Shown here: in pieces, positions 22,051-33,973 of the stretch
Layout of the letters: each line of letters opens with the position of its first letter
How positions within the stretch are numbered: position 1 is the first letter of the stretch
From: Tetranychus cinnabarinus
Taxonomy: Eukaryota; Arthropoda; Arachnida; Trombidiformes; Tetranychidae
Assembly (NCBI GenBank): GCA_022266195.1
Contig: WHVY01000003.1
Span: 1,178,001-1,242,000, forward strand
Direction: 5' to 3'
Length of the DNA: 64,000 nt
Notes under the pieces: generated by a model
Seen by the model: only the letters and a program-made list of their open reading frames with translations
Databases searched by the model: none
What the model was told of the DNA's origin: nothing
Position numbers and translations under genes: made by a program

Positions 22051-23693
22051 TTAAAGATCGATCAGCAGCAAAAAGCGTTCAACACTGGCAGGTATAAAAA
22101 GATGATTTCTAATTACATTACCACATTGGCGACCCATATAGCGCCTAAATTTAAGTCGGCATAAATGTTTCAAGGAATGTACTCTGCCTCTCCAATCGGC
22201 TATTAAAAGTTGTAAAGGATATCTTTCTTCACCTCGAAATCTTGATAACTTTTCAATTGCTTTTTTAGATAATTCTGGTTTGGCTCCAGCATTTAGTAAT
22301 AAGTTGACCATATTGTAATTATCAGCCATTACTAATCTTTCCAGTGGTGTATATCCCTCGATCCCCATAATATCAAGATCACATCCAGCTCTGATCAACA
22401 TTTCTATTATTCGATCTTGACTGCGAGAAATGGCCACATGTATAGCGTTTTGTTTAAGAAAACCCACTTCCACCTTGTCCAATGCACAATTATGGTCAAT
22501 CAGCTCTTTAATAGCGTATTGGCCGTCAAGATTTGTTTCACTTGCCCGTCTGATTGCAGTTACCAAAGCTAAATCACCGTTATCATTCATATGATCTGGA
22601 TTTGCTCCAGCATCGAGCAATATTTTAACTAACTGATGGTTTATAGTCAAACACTGGTCAATTGAGTGCAATAATGGCGTATTACCGCGGTTATCGGTAG
22701 TGTTAACATCAGCGCCAAGTCTTAATAATAATTCAACAGTTTCTAGGCGGTTATTTATGCAGGCAATTGCTAATGGCGTTTGACCATTAGCATTTGCTTT
22801 TTCAATATTGGACCCAGCATCAATCAACAATTGAACAGCCTCTGTAAACGAAACGAAACGAAATAAATTATTAAATTGCCACAAATTACTTTATTTAGTC
22901 CTTTATATTAAATATAATTGCATTAATAAACAATCAAAAATAATCTTCAGGGAAGAGCCATAAATGGTTTGGGCTCAGAGCAGCGAAAGACAAAATAATG
23001 AAAAATAGACAAAACCAAATCAAAACCGCGAAAAATATCGATGCACATATTTTTTATTAATTATTTAGCTTTTCTATTAATAGTTATTTTTTCCTTCGCT
23101 ATTTCGCCTGTCTCTGTTTAGACCCTTTACCGTCATGAATATCGATTGTATTTACATTCATAAATTAATTTAGTTAACTAATCACTGAAAGCAATAGCAA
23201 AATTTAATGTTATGTTAGATGTTCAATATTTACCTAGTGATTTTGTTTGAGCCGCTAGTTGTAGAGCATTGTTTCCATGACAGGAAAGCGCATTCAGATC
23301 TGCTCCTTCCTTCAGTAGTAACTTGATTATTTCTGGTTGACCATATGTAGCCGCATAATGTAGTGGACTGAATCCTGATGTATAATGGTTTACACTGCAC
23401 CCATGATCAATCATCAATTGTACCATTTCCAAATTACCCTTTTCAATGGCCATGCAAATGGCTGATATTTGCTCCGAAGGTGTATAACTCTCTTCAGGCT
23501 GAAAACGTCCATTACTGTAATTTTCGTTCAATATGGCTTTAACTGTAACCATGTCATCTGCTTGGATAGCAGCTATAAATCGCACTTTACGCTCCCATGG
23601 ATCGAGTTCACTTATGGGCTTGTTTGAAACCTCAGTTGGAATAGGTTCATTATTTCCAAATACTAAGGGCAGTGGTTTTTTGGTCGCATCCAT
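22051..23693 (-). CDS. Ankyrin-repeat and SOCS-box protein (ASB family)
   Basis: Two exons on the minus strand, 23693-23234 and 22841-22051, join (phase 1) to about 416 residues. Ankyrin repeats run through the centre, with consensus pieces such as GFSPLHYAATYGQPEIIKLL, NGQTPLAIACINNRLETVEL and NRGNTPLLHSIDQC. The last 40 or so residues form a SOCS box (SLKHLCRLKFRRYMG, then IPASVERFLLLID). ASB proteins use the SOCS box to recruit Elongin B/C and Cullin-5 and so act as substrate receptors of ubiquitin ligases; the substrate is unknown here. The start at 23693 has a good context (atcaaaATGg). The frame stays open further upstream, and an ATG at 23798 would add 35 residues. I cannot assign it to a numbered ASB subgroup. 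Confidence 0.88.
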
Positions 23694-23849
23694 TTTGATG
23701 GTTGTAAAAGGATGTTTGCTTAAAAAATGTAACTGACGCCTCGGATTGTTTGAATCAGCTAAATATTGTACAACCAGCCTGCTCAGAAAACCCACCATGA
23801 AATGAAGAGCAAGAGTTCGTGTTTGAGGCAAACAATAGAGGATTAGCAA

Positions 23850-24234
23850 CTGGTTGAAAGGTTATTATAAAAACAAACAGAGATTTACATTGAAGATACT
23901 ATTGATTTTATTTCTCAAAAATATCTGCATGGATGGAATTTCCAAAACACTAAATATTTCCTTAAATTGAAGGGAATTGATGTCCAGTTGTTGTGACAAA
24001 ATATACAAATACTAACAATCGGTGATCGAATCAGCAACAAAGTCCAGTGAAAGTAGCATTGATAACAAAAAGATATAGAAATGAACAGGAAGAAAACACT
24101 CGAGTATCAGAAGGGAATCTCTTCGAATCTTCGAGTCCAAAAATAGCAGAAAACAGTTAAAAGCTCAACTCCAAACTCCTTGGCAAAGTACAGTCTCTGT
24201 TCAGTTTACTAACAAAGTGAGAGCTACACAAGAC
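23850..24234. other. Intergenic upstream of the ankyrin/SOCS gene
   Basis: This is AT-rich, non-coding sequence that probably holds the promoter of the minus-strand gene. No recognisable element is seen. Confidence 0.4.
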
Positions 24235-26255
24235 CAACAGCTAGCAAGGCATGTTAGAAATGAACACATTCACCTTTTAAATCTACAAATTCGTGAAACT
24301 ATTTTGGATTAGCTCAAAAAGAAACGCATAGAGTGAAAACCTGAGCCACGCGATGATGAAACTAGTCTTCACTTGCCATTGCACATAATTTCTCGAATAA
24401 AACAACACGGCAATTTTGCCTTATTATGCAAAAAAGTATTGAGTTTATTTGAATTTGAACAAAAGAAAAGGTTCGAGTAAATGCTCCTTCTCATTCGAAA
24501 TCAAATGGAAGGTGACAAAATACATTTAGGTAAAAGCAGGCAGGTTGGCCATAAATTCGCTGAATGCAAGCTTTAGCTTCCCTTTCTAACTTTAGCTTGA
24601 ATAAAATAAAAGATCCAAAACATCCATCGATTTTCTGAACATTATTTAGTGCATTCGTCGACATTCTTTATCTTGTTTGAATAAATTTCAATATTTTGTT
24701 GGTTATATGAACAAGCTACACCATCAGTCACGAAAATCGAGCTACACGACATTCAAAACAAACAGTTACTAATATTTGTTATGCTTGTGTTTGACAATTG
24801 TTACTAAAAAGACACAATAAACACAATTGTAGCATTTATGCACAAATTTACACAAATACTGAAATACAAATGGGCAAAAACGGGTAAAAATGAATTTCTG
24901 TTAAATTTAAGCTCTGGTAGTTTGTAGGGAATTGAAAACTGCGTCCATTTGTGTGAGTTGAAATTTTCTCCAATCGTTAGTTCTCGAGAAAATCGAGTCC
25001 AAAGTTAAAACTTCGATTGCTTTTTTTACAATAATGAAAGCATATTTTTTCATGAAACTTAGTTTTCCCAATGTAACTTTTGCTGCCCAACAAGAAAATT
25101 GACTTTATTACATCAAATAAATTTTTGGGTTTCTGTAAAACCCGTAAGTTCGATTTTCAGTTAAATCGACTTTTTATTATGGTCGGTTGGGTTAGAGAAC
25201 TGAAACTTATTTTTCGTCAGTAAAAATTGTTGCTACACATCAACAATTGAATATTTTTATCAATTCATCCATTGATCGCTTGATTTTGGCCATTAACCTA
25301 AAAAGTTCGAAGCTTGATAATTCGAGAATGGCACTATCTACAATCACCATTCTTTGGCAGAACATTAGATTTTATTCTGGACTATAACATAATTTGATTA
25401 AATAGCGAAGAAATTAGAGCTAATTCATGGAATAATCAGTATTCTTTTAACACATGATAAGTAACCATTTACTTTGTTAATATGCTAACAAATCTGGTAA
25501 CCTAAACAACTTAATGTTATAACTTTTGTTTAATTTCCTTTAATTGTCTGAAAACTGCAATATAGCTTAATCCATAGTAAAATATAATATTTGAACAAAG
25601 AATGGTGATCATAGATGATGCCATTCTCGAGATATCGAGACTCGAACTTTTTAGGTTAATGGCCAAAATTAAGCGACCAATCAAGGAATTGAGAAAAGTA
25701 TTTAATCCTTGACGTGCAGAAACAATTTCTGTAGACGAATAATAAGTTTTAGATCTCTAACTATAGTGGTGAAAGAAAGAGGTCGCTTTAGCCGAAAATC
25801 GAACTTATCTATTTTACAGAAACTCAAAATGCTTTTTCAGGTAATAAAGTCAATTTTCTTGTTGGGCAGCAAAAGTTACATTGGGAAAACTAAGTTTCAT
25901 GAAAAAATATGCTTTCATTATTGTAAAAAAAGCAATCGAAGTTTTAACTTTGGACTCGATTTTCTCGAGAACTAACGATTGGAGAAAATTTCAACTCACA
26001 CAAATGGACGCAGTTTTTAATTCCCTACAAACTAACAGAGTCTTAATTTGCAGGGAATTCATTTCTACCCGTTTTTGCCCATTTGTATTTCAGTATTTGT
26101 GTTAATTTGTGCATAAATCCTACAATTGTGTTTATTGTGTCTTTTCAATAAAAATTGTCAAACTAAAACAAATACAACAAAATTTAACAAATATTAGTAA
26201 CTTTTTGTTTTGTATGTTGTGCAGCTCGACTTTCGTGAACTGATGGTGCAGCTTG
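24235..26255. repeat. Large foldback repeat, copy 1
   Basis: About 2 kb. The core is a long imperfect palindrome: the stem 24705-25361 is the reverse complement of 25593-26250, with a spacer of about 230 bp. Landmarks include ctcgagaaaatcgagtcc (24983), acccgtttttgcccatttgt and its complement, and cgactttcgtgaactgatgg (26227) against its complement near 24730. A one-sided extension runs to about 24235. No open reading frame of a transposase is seen. The whole unit recurs in inverted orientation at 28830-30700 on the far side of the esterase gene. Confidence 0.85.
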
Positions 26256-26659
26256 TTTTCCGTGTCATAAGACAGTATTGAGTCTTTGATCATCGATTTG
26301 TCACTTTTGATCCAGTAAATTTTTCAATGTCTCGACAAAAATACAAAATTATGAATAAATATTGGTTTTCATCCTTCACAAATTCACAAGCTCACCTTGA
26401 ATAAGCATAGCAGCTCAGTTTTAAGTTTTTTGAAATGGGCACAAGAAACAATAAATCAATATACACACGGAATGAGTTGTAATTGATAAACAGAGAGATG
26501 AAAAATGAGTTTAATAAATCAAAATGGCCAAAGCAAGCAATGTATGCAATTGGAGTTTTACTTCCTCTAATTACGAGGAATATGCGTCAATTTAAAATGC
26601 AAAGGTAAAACTCAATACAATTGCTAAATTATTGATCAAAAAGCACAAAAATCGCGACT
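26256..26659. other. Esterase upstream region
   Basis: About 400 bp between the foldback repeat and the esterase start. No TATA box or other clear site could be identified. Confidence 0.4.
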
Positions 26660-28534
26660 ATGAGCCACTCGAGTTCACTGTTAACACTGTTTAATCTAAG
26701 TTCGACCAAGCAACTGTTCAAGACGATATGTTTGTTGTTTTTAACCATACAGCTAAATGTGTTTTTGCCTCATCGATTCAATCTTGGTTACCTGGTGTAT
26801 GCTCAGTCTTTAAACACTAGCAAAACAGTTACTGAAGTTGGTAACAAAAATGCAACAAGTAATGTCAATGGTTATAAAAGCGATAAACGCACAAACCCAC
26901 AAGTGATTTTACCTCAAGGAATCGTACAAGGGTTTACTCAATCAGTCAAAAGTGTGAAGGTAAATGTGTTCTTGGGCATTCCATATGCTGATCCTCCAAT
27001 TGGTGACCAAAGATTTCGCCCATCTCAGGTTATATCGAAAGTTTCTAATGAAACCATTTTAGCAACAGAATATGGACCCAATTGTTGGGAACCACCTCTA
27101 GGTCCATTGGCTGATCTAAGACGAAGTGGCAACTTGATGGTGCGATCAGAAGATTGTCTCTATTTGAATATATGGGCACCAGAAAATGCTTCAATGGACA
27201 AACCTTTACCAGTTTTTGTTTATGTTCACGGTGGAGTGTTGGTAATGTATTCAGCAGGAGACTCAAGATGGACTGATGGTCGGTCATTGGCAGCTTTAGG
27301 TAATATAATTGTCGTCACTCTCAACTATCGCTTGGGAACATTGGGTTTCCTTTTCAGTGGTAACTCTGATGTTCCTGGTAATCTTGGTCTGACTGATCAA
27401 TTAACCGCTCTCAAGTGGGTGAAAAAGCACATCTCATCATTTGGTGGGGATCCAAACAAAATAACTTTATACGGATTGTCTTCTGGTGCCTTGACCGTCT
27501 CCATGCTTTTCTTGTCAGGACAAGTGAATGATTTGATTACAGGATTGGTGGTTGATTCAGGAGGACCGAGTGCACTTTGGGCTGATTCACCTGAAAAGTC
27601 ATTAGCTCGTCTTCAAGTGATTGCCTCCAAAGTTGGCTGTTATATTCGTGGAACCAAAGTAAACACAGCAGAAATAGTCGATTGTCTAAAATCAAAACCA
27701 GCGCTTCTTTTGACCACTGCTGGTTTAGATCCTGAAAATATTGCGGTAACCGGACCAGGACGACCTGAACCTTTTTTCCCTACGTTAGGAAGCGACTTGT
27801 TTCCCCAAAACTCTATTGCAGAGCTTTATCAAGCGCATCTTTGGAAGCCCAATATTCCGGTTCTTATTTGGCTTGTAACTGATGAAGGTTTTGCTCCAGC
27901 CACTTATGGTCAATTCCCAAAATTAATGAATCCAACAACCTCTGGTTGCTCTCAACATTTGATTAACACTCGAAACACACTTCTGCCACCGTTTTCCAAT
28001 AGTTCCAGTATGACAAAAATTGGTGATCTGATTAAAACCTATTGTAAAGGCTATGAAAATGCACCCATGTCTGCCATGTTGAGCAACTTCAATACTTTTC
28101 TTGGGGATTGGTATATCACTTGTCCGAGTTATTATTTTGCTGACGTGCTGGCTGAAGATGGACAGAATCCGGTTTATTTTGGTAAATTTACTTATTACAA
28201 TAATTCATTTTTACAAAAATTGTCTCCTGACTTTACTGGTGGACTTTATGGAGCGCGTCATGGTTTGGACAAAATTTATCTCATGGGTTTACCTTACACT
28301 CGACCTGATGACTTCAGTGAAACTGATCGTGGTCAAAGTTTTCAAATGATTACTATTTACTCACAGTTTGTTAGGACTGGGAATCCTGGTTGGACTCCTT
28401 ACCAAATAACCTCTAAAGGAAGGATAATACCATTTTTGAGGGAAGTTAATAGTTTGAAAGATATTAAATTCACAGCAATTAATCAAGACAGAGTCAAATG
28501 TTTCGTTTGGAATGATATACTTTACAAAAACTAA
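26660..28534 (+). CDS. Carboxyl/cholinesterase, intronless, catalytic triad complete
   Basis: A single exon encodes 624 residues of the alpha/beta-hydrolase carboxylesterase type B family, which hydrolyses carboxylic esters. An N-terminal hydrophobic stretch (about 22-36, ICLLFLTIQLNVFL) suggests secretion or membrane anchoring. Visible features are the oxyanion-hole HGG at 190-192, the nucleophile elbow GLSSG with Ser274, the acid Glu409 in VTDEG, and His534 in GARHG. The family motif EDCLYLNIW is at 164-172. Disulphide-type cysteines flank it. It is therefore likely an active enzyme, not a neuroligin-like adhesion protein. In mites this family includes detoxification esterases; the natural substrate here is unknown. 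The gene stands alone between inverted copies of the foldback repeat, which could favour inversion or copy-number change. Confidence 0.93.
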   Translation: MSHSSSLLTLFNLSSTKQLFKTICLLFLTIQLNVFLPHRFNLGYLVYAQSLNTSKTVTEVGNKNATSNVNGYKSDKRTNPQVILPQGIVQGFTQSVKSVKVNVFLGIPYADPPIGDQRFRPSQVISKVSNETILATEYGPNCWEPPLGPLADLRRSGNLMVRSEDCLYLNIWAPENASMDKPLPVFVYVHGGVLVMYSAGDSRWTDGRSLAALGNIIVVTLNYRLGTLGFLFSGNSDVPGNLGLTDQLTALKWVKKHISSFGGDPNKITLYGLSSGALTVSMLFLSGQVNDLITGLVVDSGGPSALWADSPEKSLARLQVIASKVGCYIRGTKVNTAEIVDCLKSKPALLLTTAGLDPENIAVTGPGRPEPFFPTLGSDLFPQNSIAELYQAHLWKPNIPVLIWLVTDEGFAPATYGQFPKLMNPTTSGCSQHLINTRNTLLPPFSNSSSMTKIGDLIKTYCKGYENAPMSAMLSNFNTFLGDWYITCPSYYFADVLAEDGQNPVYFGKFTYYNNSFLQKLSPDFTGGLYGARHGLDKIYLMGLPYTRPDDFSETDRGQSFQMITIYSQFVRTGNPGWTPYQITSKGRIIPFLREVNSLKDIKFTAINQDRVKCFVWNDILYKN

Positions 28535-28829
28535 CGCTCATTCTGTCTGCATTGTATTGTTAAACCGACATGTTGAATCTTTGATTTTACTCACAATTTA
28601 AACCAACGAGTTAATCATATTTTAAACAATAAACATATATTAGATTAAAAAATCTCAGCCAAATAAATATTGAGTATAAATCATGATGAACTTCCTTGGA
28701 ATCAAAATTTACTCCTTCGGAAAGACTAACGATGGATTAACTATGAAACTGGCACTGCTAAACCGATTCTATTTATTGCCTCTTAATTTTTAAGACTTTA
28801 AACATCCATTTGCAAAAAACTTTGATAGA
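28535..28829. other. Esterase 3' flank
   Basis: This is non-coding; an aataaa tract (28630) may serve as the polyadenylation signal. Confidence 0.4.
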
Positions 28830-30700
28830 TTTTGATAAATGAGAAATACAATTTTGCAAATGGCCAAAAGCGAGTAAAAATGAATTTCTTGCGGATTTAT
28901 TCTTTGTTGGCTCGTAGCTATATAAAAACTAAGTCCTTTTGTGCGATTCAAAAATTTCTCCGATCGTTAGTTCTTGAGAAAATCGAGGTCAAAGTTAAAA
29001 CTTCGATTGGTTTTTGTACAGTTATGAAGGCACTTTTTTTAATGAAACTCATTCCCTTAATGCAACTTTTGATGGTCAACTAGAAAATATACTTTATTTT
29101 ATGAAATAAATTTTTGGGTTTCTGTGAAACCCAAAAGTTCGATTTTTGATTTAATCGACCTCTTCCTTTGACCGTAATAGATATAGAGCTCAAACTTATT
29201 ATTTGTCTACAGAAATTGTTTCCGCACGTCAAGGATTGAATACTTTTCTCAATTCCTTGATTGGTCGCTTAATTTTGGCCATTAACCTAAAAAGTTCGAG
29301 TCTCGATATCTCGAGAATGGCATCATCTATGATCACCATTCTTTGTTCAAATATTAAATTTTACTATGGATTAAGCTATATTGCAGTTTTCAGATAATTA
29401 AAGAAAATTAAACGAAAGTTATAACATTAAGTTGTTAAGGTTACCAGATTTGATAGCAGATTAACAAAGTAAATGGTTACTTATGATGTGTTAAAAGAAT
29501 ACTGATTATTCCATGAATTAGCTCTAATTTCTTCGCTATTTAATCACATTATGTTATAGTCCAGAATAAAATCTAATGTTATGCCAAAGAATAGTGATTG
29601 TAGATAGTGCCATTCTCGAATTATCAAGCTTCGAACTTTTTAGGTTAATGGCCAAAATCAAGCGATCAATGGATGAATTGATAAAAATATTCAATTGTTG
29701 ATGTGTAGCAACAATTTTTTACTGACGAAAAATAAGTTTCAGTTCTCTAACCCAACCGACCATAATAAAAAGTCGATTTAACTGAAAATCGAACTTACGG
29801 GTTTAACAGAAACCCAAAATTTTATTTGATGTAATTAAGTCAATTTTCTTGTTGGCCATCAAAAGTTACATTGGGAAAAATAAGTTTAATGAAAAAATAT
29901 GCTTTCATTATTATACAAAAAGCAATCGAAATTTTAACTTTGGACTCGATTTGCTCGAGAAATAGCCATCAGAGAAATTTTTTAATTGCATCAATCGACA
30001 CAGATTTCAATTCCCTACAAACCAACAGAGCTTAAATTTAACATAAATTCATTTTTACCCGTTTTTGCCCATTTGTGTTTCAGTATTTGTGTAAATTTGT
30101 GCATAAATGCTACAATTGTGTTTATTGTGTCTTTTTAGTAACAATTGTCAAACACAAGCATAACAAATATTAGTAACTGTTTGTGTAGCTCGACTTTCGT
30201 GAACTGATGGTGTAGATTGTTCATATAACCAACAAAATATCGAAATGTATCAAAACAAGCTCAAGAATGTCGAGGAATTCACTAAATAATGTTCAGAAAA
30301 TCGATGGATGTTTTGGATCTTTTATTTTATTCAAGCTAAAGTTAGAAAGGGAAGTCATAGCTGCATTTAGCGCACTTATGGCCAACCTAAACACCCTACC
30401 TGTCACCCAAATGGATCTTTAGTTGGATGCGAATTATAAAGAGCATTTACTTGAACCACTTCATTGTCCAAATTTTAAATAAACACAATACTTTATTGGA
30501 TAATAAGTCGAATCCCTTGGCTCAAGAAATTAGAGCAATGGCCAAGTGAGGAATATTTCGACCAGCAAGTGGTTCACGTTTTTATTCTTTGTCTAATGTT
30601 CTAGCTAATCCAAAATAATTCATCAAAATGATTTCTCGGATCTGTAGATTTATAATAAAATGTGAATTCGTTCACTTCATGCAGTTCAAACATGCTTTGC
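28830..30700. repeat. Large foldback repeat, copy 2 (inverted relative to copy 1)
   Basis: The core palindrome pairs about 28840-29345 with 29585-30205. The unpaired extension, on the right here (30205-30700), is the reverse complement of the left extension of copy 1 (24235-24705). The left end is shorter than the matching end of copy 1. The central spacer, including the region near 29500-29570, is also the complement of copy 1's spacer, so both came from one ancestor. Confidence 0.85.
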
Positions 30701-30714
30701 TACCTCTGATTTTC

Positions 30715-31262
30715 TTTGCTATTCAATCATATCATTTACAGTCCATAACAAAATCTAATGCTTGGCCAAAAAATGATGATTGTAGGTGATGCCGTTCTCG
30801 AAATATTGAGTTTTGAACTTTTTAGGTTAATGGCGAAAATCAAGCGATCAATTGATTAATTGAGAAAAGTATTCAACCCTTGACGTGCAGCAACGATTTC
30901 TGTAGACAAATATTAAGTACAAGCTCTATAACTTTCACGGTCAAAGAAAACGGTCGATTTAACTGAAAATCGAACCTATCTGTTTTACAGAAGCTCGAAA
31001 TTTTATTTCATAAAATAAAGCCCATTTTCCAGTTGACCGTAGAAAGTTGCACTGGGGAAATGAGTTTCATTAAAAAAAGTGCCTTTATATTATAACTCCA
31101 CAAAAAGCAATCGAAGTTTTAACTTTGGACTCGATTTTCTCGAGAATCAACGATCGGAGAAAATTTTGGATCGCACAAATGCACGCGGTTTTTATGCCAC
31201 TACAAATTAACAATGTCTAAACTTGAAAGAGTCTAAATTTACCCGTTTACGGCCATTCGTGT
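30715..31262. repeat. Large foldback repeat, single-arm copy 3
   Basis: One stem arm in the same orientation as the right arm of copy 2 (it starts tgctattcaatcatatc, compare 29535). It contains the family landmarks gaactttttaggttaatgg, aagcaatcgaagttttaac and acccgttt. The partner arm is missing. Confidence 0.8.
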
Positions 31263-31899
31263 CAATTTAGTAACAACCATGTTTCACATTTCTGGCTCAG
31301 ACGAATGTGCATCTAAAACCATTCATTAATATTTGAACATTGATTGACTACTCAAGTTTGATCCATATTTGCTGCTTCAAGCACTAAATTGAGATCTTAA
31401 GATCTTGAGATAATAAGATTAAATATTATTGATCTGGCAGGAAAAGATCGGCAATTCTTGGACGCGATAAATTATAATTTAACAGTGAACTGATTTCAAA
31501 TTAAGCCTTTTTATAGCAACTGCCATGCAATAAAATTGAACATTAAGATAAATTTATTCTTGACTGACAGAATTAATGAATTAAGTAAATTTAGTTATTA
31601 TTAATGATAAAAAATTTATCCATATCAAAATTGAATTTAGTATTTTGGCGCCAAACTCTTGGATCATCTGTTAGGAGTTAAAATAAACAGCCAACTTGCA
31701 TGCTGTTTAAAGGTTTGCCTAACTCCATCCAATTTCATAATAATTTCAACATTTTATTATTTTGAACTGTTGCTGAACTGTCCAATCTTGATTCTATGTA
31801 TTTTAGTTTCAAGTTTAAAAATAAAATCTCGTCATAAGAAAAAAATCCTTATTATTAATATTTACACTATTTCTAGTGCTTGACTTTCAAAGCATAAAC
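31263..31899. other. Upstream region of ZNHIT2
   Basis: This stretch is non-coding. A good 3' splice site (ttacactatttctag, ending at 31875) just before the start codon suggests a spliced 5' leader; the upstream exon could not be fixed. Confidence 0.4.
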
Positions 31900-33057
31900 A
31901 TGAACCGTGAATGCAATTTTTGTTCACAGCCTGGTGCTAGCTATGTTTGCCCAAAGTGTGGTCTTTTCTATTGTTCTTTGAATTGTTATCGTCATCGTAA
32001 TCACCTAGAGTGTACAGAACATTTTTACAAAGATTTGGTACTTCAAGAGCTGTCCTTGAATACAAACACACAATTGAAGGAGGAAACGATGAAGCTGTTG
32101 GAAAGGATGAATTTAGAAGATGAATCACTTGATTTTCAATCACTATTGGATGACGTAGATTGTGCTGGTAAATCTTCGTCTATCTTGGGCCAACTTACTG
32201 ATGAATACGGTCTACCTGTTGAGGAAAGAGCCAAGTTTGATAAGCTAGTTGAAAATGGAGCTATCTTTAACTTACTTCCAGCTCATTTTTGGGACCCTTG
32301 GTATGTCAAAGTTTCTCAAAACTTGGTCTCAAAGACTGAAGACGACAAATCTGGTCCTGATAACGAGAATGAAGAGGGTGAAAAAGAAAGCGAACACAAT
32401 TTATATGATGAAATTGACGAAAATGATTATGATGATATTCCAAGTTATCCTACAGATTTACCTAAACTTGCTGAGATTATGAGACAAGAGCCTTCTCCAT
32501 TGATTAAATGTGCCTTGATTCAAACAATTTTCTCATATTGTGCGATTTGTCGATATTTTGTTGGTAGTCATCTATCCTCTCCTTTGGAGCCTTACAATTT
32601 AATGGTCGAGCTTTCAGCCCTTGATTCTACGAAAATATCTTATCCAACAACTGGTCAATGCTTACAATTTGTTAGCAGACATTTAATTGAACAAGTTCAA
32701 ATGCCTTTATGTTTCGTTGAAAAGCTTTATACGGACACTTCGCTAATCATTAAAACTGGAAATCGTTTAGTACTAAGATGTCTGGTCGACATTGTTAAGC
32801 TATGCAAAGGAGCAAGAAAGAAGAGACATCCAAAAGCTGATGAAATTAGTCGAATCATTCGGAAAGTGAAATTTTACATGAGTTGGTGTGTCGAACACGA
32901 GGCATTATATCAATCAGATTTACCCAGCGTTCACTTTGAAGCTTTATCGTTGAAAGAGCTGATAAATGAGAATCAAGAAATAAAGAACCGTGGTGAGATT
33001 TCGATTTCCAAAGATGCAGATGAAACTAATCGAAAGCTGATTGAAATTGTTGAATAA
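31900..33057 (+). CDS. ZNHIT2: Zinc finger HIT domain-containing protein 2
   Basis: A single coding exon of 385 residues. The N-terminal HIT-type zinc finger (residues about 4-35) shows CNFC, CPKC, YCSLNCYRHRN and a final Cys. The remaining helical region, with FWDPWY near residue 140, fits ZNHIT2, which links the R2TP/RUVBL chaperone system to assembly of U5 snRNP and other complexes. An acidic stretch (about 160-188) precedes a second conserved part. The ATG at 31900 follows a possible 3' splice site of a 5' UTR intron. The frame extends eight codons further upstream without another ATG. Confidence 0.9.
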   Translation: MNRECNFCSQPGASYVCPKCGLFYCSLNCYRHRNHLECTEHFYKDLVLQELSLNTNTQLKEETMKLLERMNLEDESLDFQSLLDDVDCAGKSSSILGQLTDEYGLPVEERAKFDKLVENGAIFNLLPAHFWDPWYVKVSQNLVSKTEDDKSGPDNENEEGEKESEHNLYDEIDENDYDDIPSYPTDLPKLAEIMRQEPSPLIKCALIQTIFSYCAICRYFVGSHLSSPLEPYNLMVELSALDSTKISYPTTGQCLQFVSRHLIEQVQMPLCFVEKLYTDTSLIIKTGNRLVLRCLVDIVKLCKGARKKRHPKADEISRIIRKVKFYMSWCVEHEALYQSDLPSVHFEALSLKELINENQEIKNRGEISISKDADETNRKLIEIVE

Positions 33058-33973
33058 AAAACTTGACTGGTCCTACATTGAAATCAAAATCTGTCCAAGG
33101 CAGAAGGACTATATTCTGAAAATATTCAGCTTGAATTGATACCAAATTGATGACTCTAATGAAGGACGAATAACTTTAACGAAGCTTGCCAAAATTATCC
33201 TACTTTCTCACCTTTCAACAAGTCATTTACTTCTACTAATTATGCCAGTCGCGGTATCGACAATATGTGACATTATCTTTAAATTTAGGAAGGTCAAAAT
33301 TCTAAATGTCGTTAACAAATTGTTTTCCACTCTATTTTCATCCAACAATCCAAAAGCGCTTATTTAACTTACATATCAGCTACCTAAATGCAGTTTTATG
33401 GGACACAAAAAGAGGCTTGAATCTCTGAGCAAGAAATTGACCCAAAGTAATCAGTTATGAATTTCAACCATTGGTTTCTGATCTTGAATAAACTCTTTTC
33501 ATTTGAAAAAGATTTCAAAAACAACTTCACCATGCCCTTGCAAGCATTTAAAAGAAGGAGATTGACCTTAAGGAGCTGGATGAAACAGCCAACAGGTACA
33601 GAAAAAGCAAAAAATATTGAAAACTGGGCTGAGTATAATCAGGTCAGAGAAGAAGTTGATTAACTTCTTGGACATCTGAATGCAAAAAAAGAAGCAGTTA
33701 AAATTGTAAGTTGTCCCAAGCTACAAATCAAGTTTCCGTTCATAAAATGAATGCTACTCAAAATAATATTTATATTTTAGCCTGATTTCATTTTTAGTTT
33801 CTCACTCTTTCTCTTCTTTTACCTCTTCATCATTCCTTCCTTTTTTGCCTCATTTTGTGATATTTCTCTCATTCTACAGAAATACAATCCTTTATTGTTT
33901 GTCCAAAGTAGTGATGTAAATCCTAAACAATCCAATCAATAGGATATTTAAATTTCCTCTGTGAAAATATACA
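33058..33973. other. Intergenic between ZNHIT2 and the dehydrogenase
   Basis: A pyrimidine-rich tract lies at about 33790-33880. A 68-codon frame at 33457-33663 is unsupported. No other element is seen. Confidence 0.5.

Noticed and set aside
25709..26105. Reading frames of 74-88 codons inside the foldback repeat
   Set aside because: They do not persist in the other repeat copies and match no transposase.
26660..28534. Neuroligin- or neurotactin-type inactive esterase
   Set aside because: Ser, Glu, His and the oxyanion HGG are all present, and there is no long C-terminal transmembrane part.
33457..33663. 68-codon frame after ZNHIT2
   Set aside because: No family resemblance, a stop soon after, and no splice context; it may be chance or a degraded fragment.
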